Positions 12,801 through 22,639 of a DNA stretch of 64,000 nt are shown in pieces. The stretch's first letter is position 1; every line of letters begins with the position of its first letter. The stretch spans positions 12,586,001-12,650,000 of the forward strand of contig OW204012.1 of assembly GCA_934047225.1 (NCBI GenBank), given 5' to 3'. The translations under genes were made by a program, and so were the position numbers. This DNA comes from Ypsolopha sequella (lineage: Eukaryota > Arthropoda > Insecta > Lepidoptera > Ypsolophidae). Under the pieces are notes generated by a model, which was given only the letters and a program-made list of their open reading frames with translations, was not told where the DNA came from and searched no databases.

Positions 12801-15800
12801 CCGCCAAGTATCTGGTACAAATTATGCGTAGTCATAGATAGTAGTTATTGTAGTGATTTCTCTAAATATAGAAAATCTAGTTGAAATTCAGTCAACCGCC
12901 TAAATTCATACTGGAGATAATACACTTAATAGTAATCCACTTGGCGTAGAGGACGCTAGTATATTCAAGACCAAGACTTATGCCCTACTGTCACCTGCTA
13001 CAGCATCGGGTAGTGAAGAATACACATTATCGAAATTATAATAGAAATAAATTTCCATCTGTCCATATTTACTTTTCTGATTTTCTGTACCGCAATGATA
13101 CAACGTTAATTTGTTATTTCCTTGCGACGGATAAATTGCCAAGAGTTGAAAATATAGAAATTTATTTTTATCATAGCCCCTATACAAATTTACACGAACA
13201 ACTCCGAGTAATTGAACCTTGGTCCTGCCCACTTACCAAGTCTCCAATGTGAATTTGGAAAAAGTCACATTATTTATATAAATAATAAAGTAGTAAAAAA
13301 ATAGTGTGTAGATTGAATATTTATGTGAAGTTGTAAATGAAATGGGCTATTGGTAAGATTGTAGTCAGGCCAAAACTTATACATGTACGGGCGCTAGCAT
13401 GACAAGCTATACCTATTGGTAGTTCTTATTACTCCGCCTTTCACGAATATTTTGGTTTATGAAGATTGTGCATTGTGCATGTTCTTGGCTTGAAATTCAA
13501 TAATTGTTTACCTATTTACATAGACTACTTCAGATGGCCGAGCTATCCTAATCCACGGAAAATCTTCCGAGGGAAAACTACAGGAAAGTCAACGCAAGCG
13601 CTTAAGCCAGCTAATAATAGCTCACCTTCTGGAAGATAACCCTGCCAGAGTAATTTCTGCAGTCGAATTCAATCAGTTCGCTGCCGACATACAAAGATTA
13701 TTTCCGAAAGAAAATGGGGTGATTTATTTTTCACCTTATGAGCGAACAGCAAGCGCCAGAAAGAACGCATGTGGAAAGTTGTACGAGACATATATCAGTC
13801 GTCGGCGTAAACTAAGAGCTCGTGGTGAATTACCTGGAACTAGTCGCTCTTCCTGCTCCTCACCAGCCTCAACAGGTTCAGCCTCGACAGTAACTAATAC
13901 GAATACATTTTCATCGATTGACTCCGAACCAGGCAAGTTAAGAATCAATAAAAACAATAAAATAAAAAAAAAATACGTAGGTGTACGTACCTTTGCTAAA
14001 AACTTAGTTATTTTTTTTTTCATAACAGAAGATGCAATCAAGGAAAAACTGATTTGGCTCGAAAATAGTGTGGACCCCTGGCAGATGGTGGAACAACATT
14101 GGAAAGCTACAGCTGACATACGACTTCGACCAATAACTCTTGGTGAAGGAAATATTACGGATTATTTTGAAGAATTTCCAGCACTTAAACAACCCAAAGG
14201 ATACACTTTAGTAAGTAAACATTTCTAACAAAGCCCCTAAGTTTTAAAGAACATCGGCCACATTCCATAGTAGCATGGACCTGACTCCCGGATATTTTGT
14301 CTAAGAAATATGAATAGCTTATTTGTATTATTTTTAAGTGTTTAAATTCATCACATATTTATACTTTTTCTAAGTAGCCCTGTTATCCAAATATAGGTAA
14401 CAGTATTTTTGAGGTTAGGATGTATAACAAAATTCCTCTAAGGTCCTTTTTAAATGCGACTATAACGAGATTACTCTAATGGTAGGGCTACATCTGCGTC
14501 ATAGCACAGAAAATTAACAAGAAAATCCAAAATAAATCACTCATTAATTAATAATCACTCATTACTCATTAATCACAAGTTTTAATTAAAAAGGGTCTCA
14601 TTTTTTTTGTTTACTTTGTTACAGTTACTACAAGACTTTGCGCATCTTTATCCGGATAAAAGTGACGCTTTTTATTTTACCTTTCTCCTGAAACGTGAAA
14701 ATATTATCGAGCTGGCCAATGAAAAAATAAAAAGTCTCAAAGATAAAGACTTAAAAGAATGCATGCAAAATTATATTACACTTCCGGAAGGTAAGTCTCT
14801 ACTCATATGAACATTTTGTTTGATTCTAGATGCAACTCTATAATTGTAGTTATGTATTTATATTATTATTATGTACTTTAAGAGTGCGACCTTAAAATAA
14901 AACCTCATTCTATTGATCATACTGAACAACTCCTTAAAATGAAAAACCGCGCAAATCTTAAGAGAAAAAGATATTCAACTGTAACTCAAAGACTTTATCT
15001 CTTAGGAGGAAGGTCTATTTCAGGACCCTGCGCCGTAACAGCTGTTTCACGGACGACGCTCTCTCGTCGGGTTAGGGTTCACGCATTTTTGGTTGAAACT
15101 CATATATTTCCCAAAATAAGGGATTGGGTTGATTTGATTTGATGATTCTTGGGAAGAGTGGTTCAGTAGGGTTGGTAGAATATGTGGTTTCATTTAAAGG
15201 AACCAGTCTATTTACAACCGGTATACTTCTATATAACTTGTTTTTACATTTATACTAGTATTTTATAGAACTTTGTTTTAAATGTTTTTCTTTTAACCAT
15301 TCTTTTCCTGCATGCCTCCTTCTGGTTTTTTAATATTATGAAGTCATCCTATTTCACTGTTTGTGCAATAAATAAAAAATAACCGAAAATAATACTAATG
15401 TAATCAAAATGTTACTGAAGTTTCGGCGGAAACATTTCCGCGAAAGGTGAGCGAATGATAGGTTTGCGTACAACATACATATTTTCTAAAACAGGTATTC
15501 TAGTTTACCATTTTCTCTTAAAACGTCATTCCTTTTTACAAAAATTGCTGCTTTCCATCTTATTAAGATTGCATTGTACAGCTTAGCCTACTGTGCAACT
15601 ATCCATTTTACTTTATTATTTTGATTCGCCGTTTGCTAGGAACCTTTTTAACTAAACGGGTTAACTAAAACTCATCAATGCAAACATTTTCGACGAAAGG
15701 AGCAGTAAGGTGTGTTTTTATTTTCAGATGGTGATTCCGATGCTTTAACTAATGTGGCATTGATACTTCTTGCCTACATCATTGGAACCCCTCAATCTCG

Positions 15801-16206
15801 AAAACGTGGAAAACAACACTGGAAACCTTCCCGTAGTGAAATTAGAGATGGATTTATAACTCAGGCAGTAACTGCTGCTGAAATAAGTTCTATCATTGAA
15901 ACAAGACGGGAGAAAATGCAAAGACTGGGAAAAACTTTGCAACCGTTTATTATATTCGTTGGCGAGTCTCTGGACCAAATTCAGTCGGCATTTGTAATTG
16001 TAAATAACACGCATTACCAATTCCAAAAATTAATGACAGCTGTAGATGCAGCATTTAAAATTTTTCAAGCTACCGGTGCCTGTTATCCTGATGAATGTAC
16101 GGATGTGTGGAACTTAATTCAGATAGGATTTTACAAAATAAAAACTGCTTTTGATAGGCCACATCAGGGCACAATTTCTATGTTGAACGACCTTGGATTA
16201 CTATAA
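9814..16206 (+). CDS. ORF1: SAM-domain protein of the CACTA-like element (8 exons, 534 aa)
   Basis: Exons read as 9814-9877, 9989-10119, 11390-11545, 12759-12776, 13524-13932, 14029-14210, 14625-14790 and 15728-16206. Summed length is 1605 nt, in frame throughout with a TAA at 16204-16206. All junctions are GT-AG except one GC-AG. Residues 1-62 form a sterile alpha motif: LLNECGLEEYEDIF, then LLDDDGLKQL, then GHQMKFKKVLKEW. The middle has a helical segment (RKRLSQLIIAHLLEDNP) and a Ser/Thr-rich linker near 230-258. The second half (PWQMVEQHWKATADIRLRP, EFPALKQPKGY, GKTLQPFIIFVGESL) resembles uncharacterised SAMD3-like animal proteins as I recall them. No catalytic motif is seen. A role in self-association or in binding the element's arrays is inference. 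ORF2 follows after two bases. Confidence 0.75.
10263..10466. mobile_element. Near-perfect palindromic MITE in ORF1 intron 2
   Basis: Arms of about 95 bp: GGTCACATTAA...ACGCTTGGCAAGTTAATG...ACCCGGTTTTACTCGGTGAC and the complement. It lies wholly within the intron. Confidence 0.75.
10795..11285. repeat. Repeat fragments in ORF1 intron 2
   Basis: 10800-10930 has weak inverted ends and shares CAGGAACAAAATGTATGG with the hairpin at 37887-38040. 11200-11285 matches part of repeat family L (TTTGGCCATGATCT, AAGGTCTTCAGAGATAGGCA, GGAACTCCT), seen also at 33030 and 49990. Confidence 0.5.
11738..12745. repeat. Repeat family J copy filling ORF1 intron 3
   Basis: Begins with AAAACCGG.CAATTGCGAGTC, a diverged form of the CGGCCAAGTGCGA head of family J. 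It ends with TTTCAAGGCTTTATCTTTAA, as at 55150-55175. A strong hairpin at 12092-12180 (arms GGGTTTTATATTTT and complement, plus GGGACTCACC) lies inside. The copy stops just before the small exon at 12759. Confidence 0.6.
12759..12776 (+). CDS. Candidate 18-nt microexon of ORF1
   Basis: Bounded by TTCTCTTGCAG and GTAAGA. It encodes six residues (IEEILN), phase 0 on both sides, so inclusion or skipping keeps frame. The flanking exons are also phase 0 here. Because it is so short and abuts a repeat, it could be fortuitous; skipping gives a 528-aa protein. Confidence 0.4.
12895..13275. repeat. Degenerate palindromic element in ORF1 intron 4
   Basis: The left end has TCAACCGCCTAAATTCATAC and the right end has CACTTACCAAGTCTCCA and GTGAATTTGG, resembling old family A or B ends. 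Internal arms AATAAATTTCC/GAAATTTATTT are inverted. ORFs on both strands are shadows of each other. Confidence 0.5.
13933..14028 (+). other. GC-AG intron 5 of ORF1, 96 nt, frame-preserving and stop-free
   Basis: The donor is CAG|GCAAGT, the usual consensus of GC introns. The acceptor is a T-run followed by CATAACAG. Length is 32 codons with no in-frame stop, so retention would add a basic/hydrophobic 32-residue insert between the Ser-rich linker and the second half of the protein. The spliced junction restores Glu-Asp (EDAIKEKLIW). Confidence 0.6.
14243..14292. repeat. Solo end of the AAAGAACATCGGCC MITE in intron 6
   Basis: About 45 bp matching 9476-9520 with few differences. No partner end is found nearby, so it is a truncated or recombined copy. 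Confidence 0.55.
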
Positions 16207-16211
16207 AGATG
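16204..16211 (+). promoter_or_regulatory. Stop-start junction between ORF1 and ORF2
   Basis: The sequence TAAAGATG places the ORF1 stop (TAA) two bases before the ORF2 ATG, in another frame. ORF1 ends in an exon that runs straight into ORF2, with no splice acceptor of quality and no promoter-sized gap. ORF2 is therefore likely made by termination-reinitiation, leaky scanning or an alternative transcript. SART1-type LINEs with coupled ORFs are a known parallel. Confidence 0.6.
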
Positions 16212-18674
16212 TACTATACTTGCTATTATTGCAAAAGTCAACATGATTCCATTAAGCAATTAATAACACATCATAAAGTGTATTGTAGAGCTTCAGGCAG
16301 AATTTCTGAATTTGTTTGCGGCGAAAATGGATGCTTTCGGCATTATTGTTCTTCGTTTTCTTTTAAAAAGCATTTGTTAAAATGTCATACTTCCCTGCAA
16401 ATGCAATCTATAGATTGTTCTCAATCACCAAATCCAGTTCCTTCGGTTCCATCAACAAATGCTGAAAGCAGCAACGAAGAACAATCACAACAATCGGACA
16501 GCATCGAACCTTTCGAAAACACTCAAAAAGTGATTACTTACCAAATGTCAAATTTTGTGTCTTCTTTGTATGCCGACCCTAAAATACCACGCAATATTGT
16601 AGAAACTGTAATATCTGCACTACAAAACTATATTTCAAGTTCAAATGATCTTCTATTGCAACAATTTCAAACTGCTATACCAGTTGATGAAACAACGAAA
16701 CATACCCACGACATCGTGAAGCAATTGTTGACTTCAAACATTACAGCTTTGAATGAATTCCGTACAGAACACAAACGATTAAAATATTTTAAAAATACAG
16801 GTACTTATTCTGATCCTTTAGAAGTAACAATTGGCCAACGTCTAGAAAGTAAACGATGTAAAACTGGACTTTTCTCTTTGGTTTCAGTTCCATGTACTAT
16901 GCAAATATTTCCAATAACTTTTATACTTTCTAACTTTTTTTCAATGAAAAATGTTCTAAATGATACACTTTGTTACATACAAAGCTTAAAAGATACACCA
17001 TATCCTATCACAAATATTATGCAAGGTTTACTATGGCATAGTGATGTTATAATGGAGGTTGAGAACGAATTAACTTTTCCTATAATCGTGTATTTTGATG
17101 ACTTTGAAGTGGGGAACCCTTTAGGAAGCCATGCTGGAGTTCACAAGCTTGGTGCTGTGTATATTTCAGTGCCATGTTTGCCTCCATATTATGTGTCCCT
17201 TTTGCAAAACATATTTTTATTAGCTTTGTTCCACTCTTCTGATAGGGTTCAATTTGGAAATAAAGTTGTATTTCAGAAAGTTATTGAAGAGATCAATTAT
17301 TTACGAGTGACGGGTATTTCAATAAAAAGTTCATGTTTCGAGGGTGTTATTAAATTTTCTGTTGTGTCCATTAGCGGTGACAATTTGGGTTTAAACGCTA
17401 TACTAGGCTTTGTTGAAAGTTTTGTTGCAAACCACCCTTGTAGGATTTGCAATGCTAATAAGGTACAAATAAAGTCTTTGTGCTTTGAGGAAGAACAATT
17501 ACTAAGAAATTCGGAAAATTATGAGAAAAATTTGTTACTCAAGAACCCAAGCATGACAGGAATTAAAGAAAAATGTGTGTGGCTTGGGGTAGAAGGATTT
17601 AACTTATTCGACCATGTTGCAGTAGACATCCTACACGACTATTTAGAAGGTTGTTGTAGATATGTCATGAAGTTTATAATAGAAGCTATTGTTCAAAAAC
17701 ATAAACTTATTTCTCTCAAAAACTTGCAATCAAAATTGCGTACATTTGATTATGGGCCAGATATGAGCTCAAAACCTACTAATGCAGTGGTACTTGAAGG
17801 GTCGGCTATCAAAGTAAAGACTTCAGCTTCAGAAATGTTAACATTAGTTCGATATTTTGGTTTACTTGTGGGTTATTATATACCAGATAATGATGTGGAT
17901 AATACTTGGGCTTTGTACATCAGTTTACGCCGTTTGTTAGACAAGCTCTTGACTCACAATGTTTACAGTGACACCAGTGAACAACTTAAATATTTAATAT
18001 CGGAACTAAATGAGTTATATATAAATGTGACGCAATCTTCTCTTACGCCAAAATTTCACTTTCTCACCCACTATCCCAAAATGTTTGAAAAATATGGTCC
18101 GTTGACACAAGTTTGGACAATGCGATTTGAAGCTAAACACAGGGTAGCAAAATTTGTAGCTAGATCGTCTCTAAGTCGAATAAATATCTGTAAAACCATC
18201 GCAATTAAAAATCAATTAATGCTTAATGATATGTTTCTGAAACAAATTCCAATACAATATATTGACGTTGGATTAAAAAATAAAATATCAGACGCGAAAC
18301 TTAATAATTTGAAGTTGAAATATCAAAACTTACTGTCAGAGTATGAAACTATTTACTCACTTTCTTGGATAAAGGTGAAAGGCGTTATGTTTAAGCCGTT
18401 TGCTGTTGTAACTGTTAACTTGTGTGAATCGACATTTTTACCGATATTTGCTCAAATACAAGATATACTTATTACAGAAAGTAATGACATATTCTTTGAT
18501 TGTTTTTTATTAGAAACTCTAGATTTTAATGAACATTATTTTGCTTACGAAGTTAAAAAACGAAACCATATCTTATTAATCAAATATGAAAATCTTGTTG
18601 CACCAGTACCAAATACATTCACTGTTATGCAGGATTTAAGTTGCTATGTAACTCTTAGATGGACATTAGATTAA
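16209..18674 (+). CDS. ORF2: CACTA-like DDE transposase with N-terminal zinc fingers (821 aa)
   Basis: A single uninterrupted exon, 821 residues. Residues 5-26 form a C-x2-C...H...C finger and residues 37-60 a C-x4-C...H-x4-H C2H2-like finger, as expected for DNA end binding. A Ser/Gln/Glu-rich spacer covers 65-105. The catalytic core candidates are Asp297/Asp298 in YFDDFEVGNPLG, Asp391 in SGDNLGLN, and Glu641 in TMRFEAKHR. Between the last two lie a CxxC pair (411-414) and D473-I-L-H476, matching the (C/D)xxH insert motif of CMC transposases. H617 and H621 (FHFLTHYP) are also conserved-looking. Long linker spacing is normal for this superfamily. It presumably excises and inserts the element by binding its CACTG ends. 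A domesticated role is possible, but the intact TIRs argue for a transposon gene. Confidence 0.8.
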   Translation: MYYTCYYCKSQHDSIKQLITHHKVYCRASGRISEFVCGENGCFRHYCSSFSFKKHLLKCHTSLQMQSIDCSQSPNPVPSVPSTNAESSNEEQSQQSDSIEPFENTQKVITYQMSNFVSSLYADPKIPRNIVETVISALQNYISSSNDLLLQQFQTAIPVDETTKHTHDIVKQLLTSNITALNEFRTEHKRLKYFKNTGTYSDPLEVTIGQRLESKRCKTGLFSLVSVPCTMQIFPITFILSNFFSMKNVLNDTLCYIQSLKDTPYPITNIMQGLLWHSDVIMEVENELTFPIIVYFDDFEVGNPLGSHAGVHKLGAVYISVPCLPPYYVSLLQNIFLLALFHSSDRVQFGNKVVFQKVIEEINYLRVTGISIKSSCFEGVIKFSVVSISGDNLGLNAILGFVESFVANHPCRICNANKVQIKSLCFEEEQLLRNSENYEKNLLLKNPSMTGIKEKCVWLGVEGFNLFDHVAVDILHDYLEGCCRYVMKFIIEAIVQKHKLISLKNLQSKLRTFDYGPDMSSKPTNAVVLEGSAIKVKTSASEMLTLVRYFGLLVGYYIPDNDVDNTWALYISLRRLLDKLLTHNVYSDTSEQLKYLISELNELYINVTQSSLTPKFHFLTHYPKMFEKYGPLTQVWTMRFEAKHRVAKFVARSSLSRINICKTIAIKNQLMLNDMFLKQIPIQYIDVGLKNKISDAKLNNLKLKYQNLLSEYETIYSLSWIKVKGVMFKPFAVVTVNLCESTFLPIFAQIQDILITESNDIFFDCFLLETLDFNEHYFAYEVKKRNHILLIKYENLVAPVPNTFTVMQDLSCYVTLRWTLD

Positions 18675-18765
18675 GGTAAATTTACCTTTATTCTGGTACA
18701 ACAAATATTTTATAACGTCATATTTACCTAAAGCTGATCTCTACTGTTGATTAATCACAAAACTC

Positions 18766-18771
18766 AATAAA
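18766..18771 (+). terminator. Polyadenylation signal AATAAA
   Basis: AATAAA lies 92 bp after the ORF2 stop in an AT-rich 3' region and is followed by T-rich sequence. It is the likely 3' end of the dicistronic transcript. Confidence 0.55.
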
Positions 18772-19137
18772 AATATTTTAATTTTAATTTAGTTTTCATT
18801 CAGAAATTGCCCGTTTACCTCCATTGTCCCGTTCAGTGTGACTTGAGTTTTGACAATTGAGTAATGATTATGACCAATATCCGTATAAAATTATCTGATT
18901 TTATTAATCTTATTGTAACCGTGTGTTAAAATGCTTGCGGCGCAGTAGTGGCATCCATTCACTGTTCTATTATAATTTTATACGAGTTGAAAAAAAGATC
19001 CTAGACTAAGTGTTTCTAGACCTAAAATACTTATGGTGATATTATCATCCGTATGTAATAAGCTTTAATTGTGTGTAAACGAATGACTATGTCGATTCTG
19101 AAGGCTTTAATTTTAGTGTTATTGCTGTAAAAACAAC

Positions 19138-19420
19138 AACGTATGTCTGGACCTGGAAACATTATGGTAATTTTGTAGCAACCGTATATACTATTCTGAT
19201 ATTTACAAATTATAATGTTGAGGACTACATGTGTCCTGACTAGGAAACATTACAGTTATGTTGTAGCAACCGTATGTACCATTCTGATATGTAATATTGA
19301 AACTACGTGGGTCAGAATCTGGAAATATTACTGTAATCTAGTAGCAACCTTAAGTAATATGTACTCTAATATACGTATTGTAATATTAAAGGCTACCTAC
19401 GTTTGTCTAGACCAGCGCCC
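19138..19420 (-). repeat. Inverted mini-array: three 86-bp monomers in opposite orientation
   Basis: Three units spaced ~86 bp (TAGCAACC at about 19176, 19263, 19339) are the reverse complement of the monomer of the main right-hand array (GGTTGCTA...ACATTACCGTAATG). They are more diverged than the main array. Confidence 0.75.
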
Positions 19421-19560
19421 GTAGTATGATGACTTCATTTGTCACGCCTTTTATCGAGCACATCAAATCAAAAAAAGCGATTGTGCGCGATAAAACGCAT
19501 GACAAACGAAGTCACACGTCGTCGTCATACTACCGGCGCTCGTCTAGAATCACGTCGCTT
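19405..19560. repeat. Palindromic spacer between the opposed arrays
   Basis: The left arm GTCTAGACCAGCGCCCGTAG...ATTTGTCACGCCTTTTATCG is mirrored by CGATAAAACGCATGACAAAC...CATACTACCGGCGCTCGTCT. The loop is about 25 bp (CATCAAATCAAAAAAAGCG). It is the inversion centre of the subterminal array. Confidence 0.75.
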
Positions 19561-20945
19561 TTAGCATTACCTTACGCAAATTAGAACATTACATACGGTT
19601 GCTATTACATTACCGTAAAGTTTCCAAGTCCAGACACACGTAGCAATCAACATTACAATACGTATAACGGAACGGTACACACGGTTGCTACTACATTACC
19701 GTAATGTTTTAACGCCCAGACACACGTAGCCTTAAACATTACAATACGTATATCAGAACAGTACATATGGTTGCTACTACAATACCGTAATGTTTCCAAG
19801 TCCAAACACACGTAGCAATCAACATTACAATACGTATATCAGAACAGTACATATGGTTGCTACTACAATACCGTAATGTTTCCAAGTCCAAACACACGTA
19901 GCAATCAACATTACAATACGTATATCAGAACAGTACATACGGTTGCTACTACAATACCGTAATGTTTCCAAGTCCAAACACACGTAGCAATCAACATTAC
20001 AATACGTATATCAGAACAGTACATATGGTTGCTACTACAATACCGTAATGTTTCCAAGTCCAAACACACGTAGCAATCAACATTACAATACGTATATCAG
20101 AACAGTACATACGGTTGCTACTGCATTACTGTAATATTTCCAAGCCCAGACATACGTAGTATTCAACATTACGATACGGATAACGGAACGGTACACACGG
20201 TTGCTACTACATTACCGCAATGTTTTAACGCCCAGATACACGTAGTCTTAAACATTACAATACGTATATCAGAACAGTACATACGGTTGCTACTGCATTA
20301 CTGTAATATTTCCAAGCCCAGACATACGTAGCATTCAACATTACGATACGGATAACGGAACGGTACACACGGTTGCTACTACATTACCGTAATGTTTTAA
20401 CGCCCAGACACACGTAGTCTTAAACATTACAATACGTATATCAGAACAGTACATATGGTTGCTACTACATTACCGTAATGTTTTAACGCCCAGATACACG
20501 TAGTCTTAAACATTACAATACGTATATCAGAACAGTACATACGGTTGCTACTGCATTACTGTAATATTTCCAAGCCCAGACATACGTAGCATTCAACATT
20601 ACGATACGGATAACGGAACGGTACACACGGTTGCTACTACATTACCGCAATGTTTTAACGCCCAGATACACGTAGTCTTAAACATTACAATACGTATATC
20701 AGAACAGTACATACGGTTGCTACTGCATTACTGTAATATTTCCAAGCCCAGACATACGTAGCATTCAACATTACGATACGGATAACGGAACGGTACACAC
20801 GGTTGCTACTACATTACCGTAATGTTTTAACGCCCAGACACACGTAGTCTTAAACATTACAATACGTATATCAGAACAGTACATACGGTTGCTACTACAT
20901 TACCGTAATGTATCCAGATCCAGCCACACGTAGCGTTTAACATTA
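19561..20945 (+). repeat. Right subterminal array: about 16 monomers of 86 bp
   Basis: The ACATTACCGTAATG-type core recurs every ~86 bp from about 19608 to 20899. Each monomer also carries ACACACGTAG, CAACATTACAATACG and ACATACGGTTGCTACT. At least three monomer subtypes (TTTCCAAGTCC, TTTTAACGCCC, ATTTCCAAGCCC) occur in repeating order, indicating higher-order duplication. No coding capacity. Confidence 0.9.
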
Positions 20946-21390
20946 CAATACGTATACTAAACAAATTACTGTAATGATACCTTCCTTGGGGTCCTTACAC
21001 ACGTAGCTATTTACATTAAAATAATGTGTCCGGACCCACACGCACACGGCTATTAACATTAATACGTAGACTCGCGCATGCCAGGTCTGAGACACAAGGA
21101 TGTTGCATCTTAAGTATAGTGCGTTACTCATAACACGCGTACTTCAAAGCGTTATGTAAGTAGCACAGCCCAAGATATTTGGATAACAGATTACTTACAT
21201 CAGTTTAATTTCTCATTATATACTGTGCTTGCTTTGTATGTGTGCGTGAGTATTAGATGGAAACTGTAATGTTGAACGCTCATTATAGCGGGAACGTTAT
21301 GCGTAACGAAGCGGATTCTTTACGTACGTCTATCCCATTTTTCTACGTATATCTGTGGTTGCGCTACGTATATGCAACTGACGGCACATT
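20946..21390 (+). repeat. Right subterminal region
   Basis: Degenerate monomer pieces to about 21135 (ACACACGTAGC, CATTAAAATAATGTG). After that comes non-coding sequence with repeated CTACGTATAT motifs (21334, 21363) up to the terminus. Confidence 0.55.
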
Positions 21391-21405
21391 AAATTTTTCT
21401 CAGTG
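21391..21405 (-). repeat. Right terminal inverted repeat
   Basis: AAATTTTTCTCAGTG, the exact complement of the left terminus, followed by TA. Confidence 0.8.
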
Positions 21406-21884
21406 TACTTGGCTGGGCGTGACGGCTTCCTTGACAGATATTTGTTTTAAGGTGGTTCTTACAGCTGGTGACCAAAAACCCACAATAAAGGTCGAGTTAA
21501 AGCGACAATTACTCAAATGTAAATTTAGTAAAATCTTACAAAAAAGCTTATGATATCTTACAGAATATGTGGAATGATAATGCATTGATTAGAATTTTGA
21601 GTTTTTATCTATAATTTAACAACATTAATACCAAAACGGGGTCCAATTAAGTATGCAAAGATACAAGTTAAAAGTTAATCAAATTGACGGTATTAAACAA
21701 CAAATAAGTTCTTCGATTATTTTTGAAGAATTTTAGCTACAATTTTTTTTATATTATTTTCTCCTATTTTGTGCTATCCGGGGACTTAGCAACGTAATGC
21801 AATGCGCTGATACGAGGGCGACACTGAAAGTGCTTAGAAAATCAAAAACTGAACAAACTAGCAAGTTATTAGTTTTATTATATC
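21406..21884. other. No gene; short dispersed repeat segment
   Basis: 21645-21700 (AATTAAGTATGCAAAG...TCAAATTGACGGTATTA) recurs in inverse orientation near 51645-51700. Otherwise nothing is recognised. Confidence 0.45.
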
Positions 21885-22585
21885 TTTTCAAAATAGTGTC
21901 CATTCACATCAATACATCGCTGCATCCGATGGAACCACTGAGAAAAGCACTTTGCCCACTCGTCCTTAGGGGTCTCTTCGGCGGCCTTTTCAAACGCAGC
22001 CACTGTTTCTTAGGCGTTCATAAAATGTTTTCCTCGAAGTTTTTCTTTTATTTTCATGAATTACTAAAAATCGCAAGGTGCGAGGTCGGGGCTATACGGC
22101 GGCTGACCCAGTAATTCCACGTCTGACGTCGCCAAATAGTCGATCGTTTGCTTGGCGGTGTGCGAAGAGGCGTTGTCGTGGTGAAGAAGGATCCTACTGC
22201 GAGGACGTTTCTCCCGAACTTTTTCCAAGACAAGTGGCAAACAATTGTTAGTGTACCACTCTGCAGTAACTGTTTTTCGATCCTCTAAAACAATTGGTGC
22301 GTAATGACCTGTCCTTCCGAAGAACGAGGCCACCATCTTTTTTCCCACGCTTCGACCTCTCTTCACTTTAGTTGGCGACTACTCGAAAGGAAACACCCAC
22401 ACAGCAGACTGTCTCTTAGTTTCAGGATCATAACGGTAAATCCAGCTTTCGTCACCCATAAGTATGTCGAACACAGCATTTGAATTACCTCCGTTAAATC
22501 TTTGAACCATTTCACGGCACCAATCAACACGACGGAGTTTCAATATAGTTTCTGTCGATATTTGTACCTCCACAGGTCGACTCAC
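21885..22585 (-). pseudogene. Broken mariner (Tc1/mariner) transposase
   Basis: Minus-strand reading gives GDESWIYRYDPE with the first catalytic Asp, then an in-frame TAG at 22379-22381. It continues in the same frame with VGKKMVASFFG, LLHHDNASSHTA (second Asp) and PPYSPDLAPCDF (third Asp), the DD34D pattern of mariner. The C-terminal part towards VNGHYFEKI is shifted in frame and has stops. The N-terminal DNA-binding half is missing or unrecognisable beyond 22585. It cannot make an active transposase. Confidence 0.9.
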
Positions 22586-22639
22586 GGTCGTTGGTGGCTA
22601 CAGCAGCCTTAATTTACCTAACTTCAGGCGGCAAGCGAT

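Larger units (their letters stand above)
2040..21405 (+). mobile_element. Giant CACTA-like (CMC/EnSpm-type) DNA transposon, 19.4 kb
   Basis: The element is delimited by perfect 15-bp terminal inverted repeats beginning CACTG (2040-2054 and 21391-21405), flanked on both sides by TA. CACT(A/G) termini with subterminal repeat arrays are the hallmark of CACTA elements. The cargo agrees: a zinc-finger plus DDE protein with the superfamily's DxxH motif (ORF2), and an upstream SAM-domain ORF1 in the same transcription unit. Long tandem arrays of different monomers sit inside each end. Later MITEs have inserted in introns and the 5' region, so it is not brand new, but both ORFs are open and both termini are intact. 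Only a 2-bp duplication (TA) is visible; plant CACTA elements usually show 3 bp. Confidence 0.8.

Noticed and set aside
14004..14192. Antisense ORFs over ORF1 exons (also 13736-14119 and 15745-16026)
   Set aside because: Complementary shadows of the coding exons.
19215..19424. 69-codon ORF in the reversed 86-bp units
   Set aside because: Open by virtue of the repeat; no conserved start or domain.
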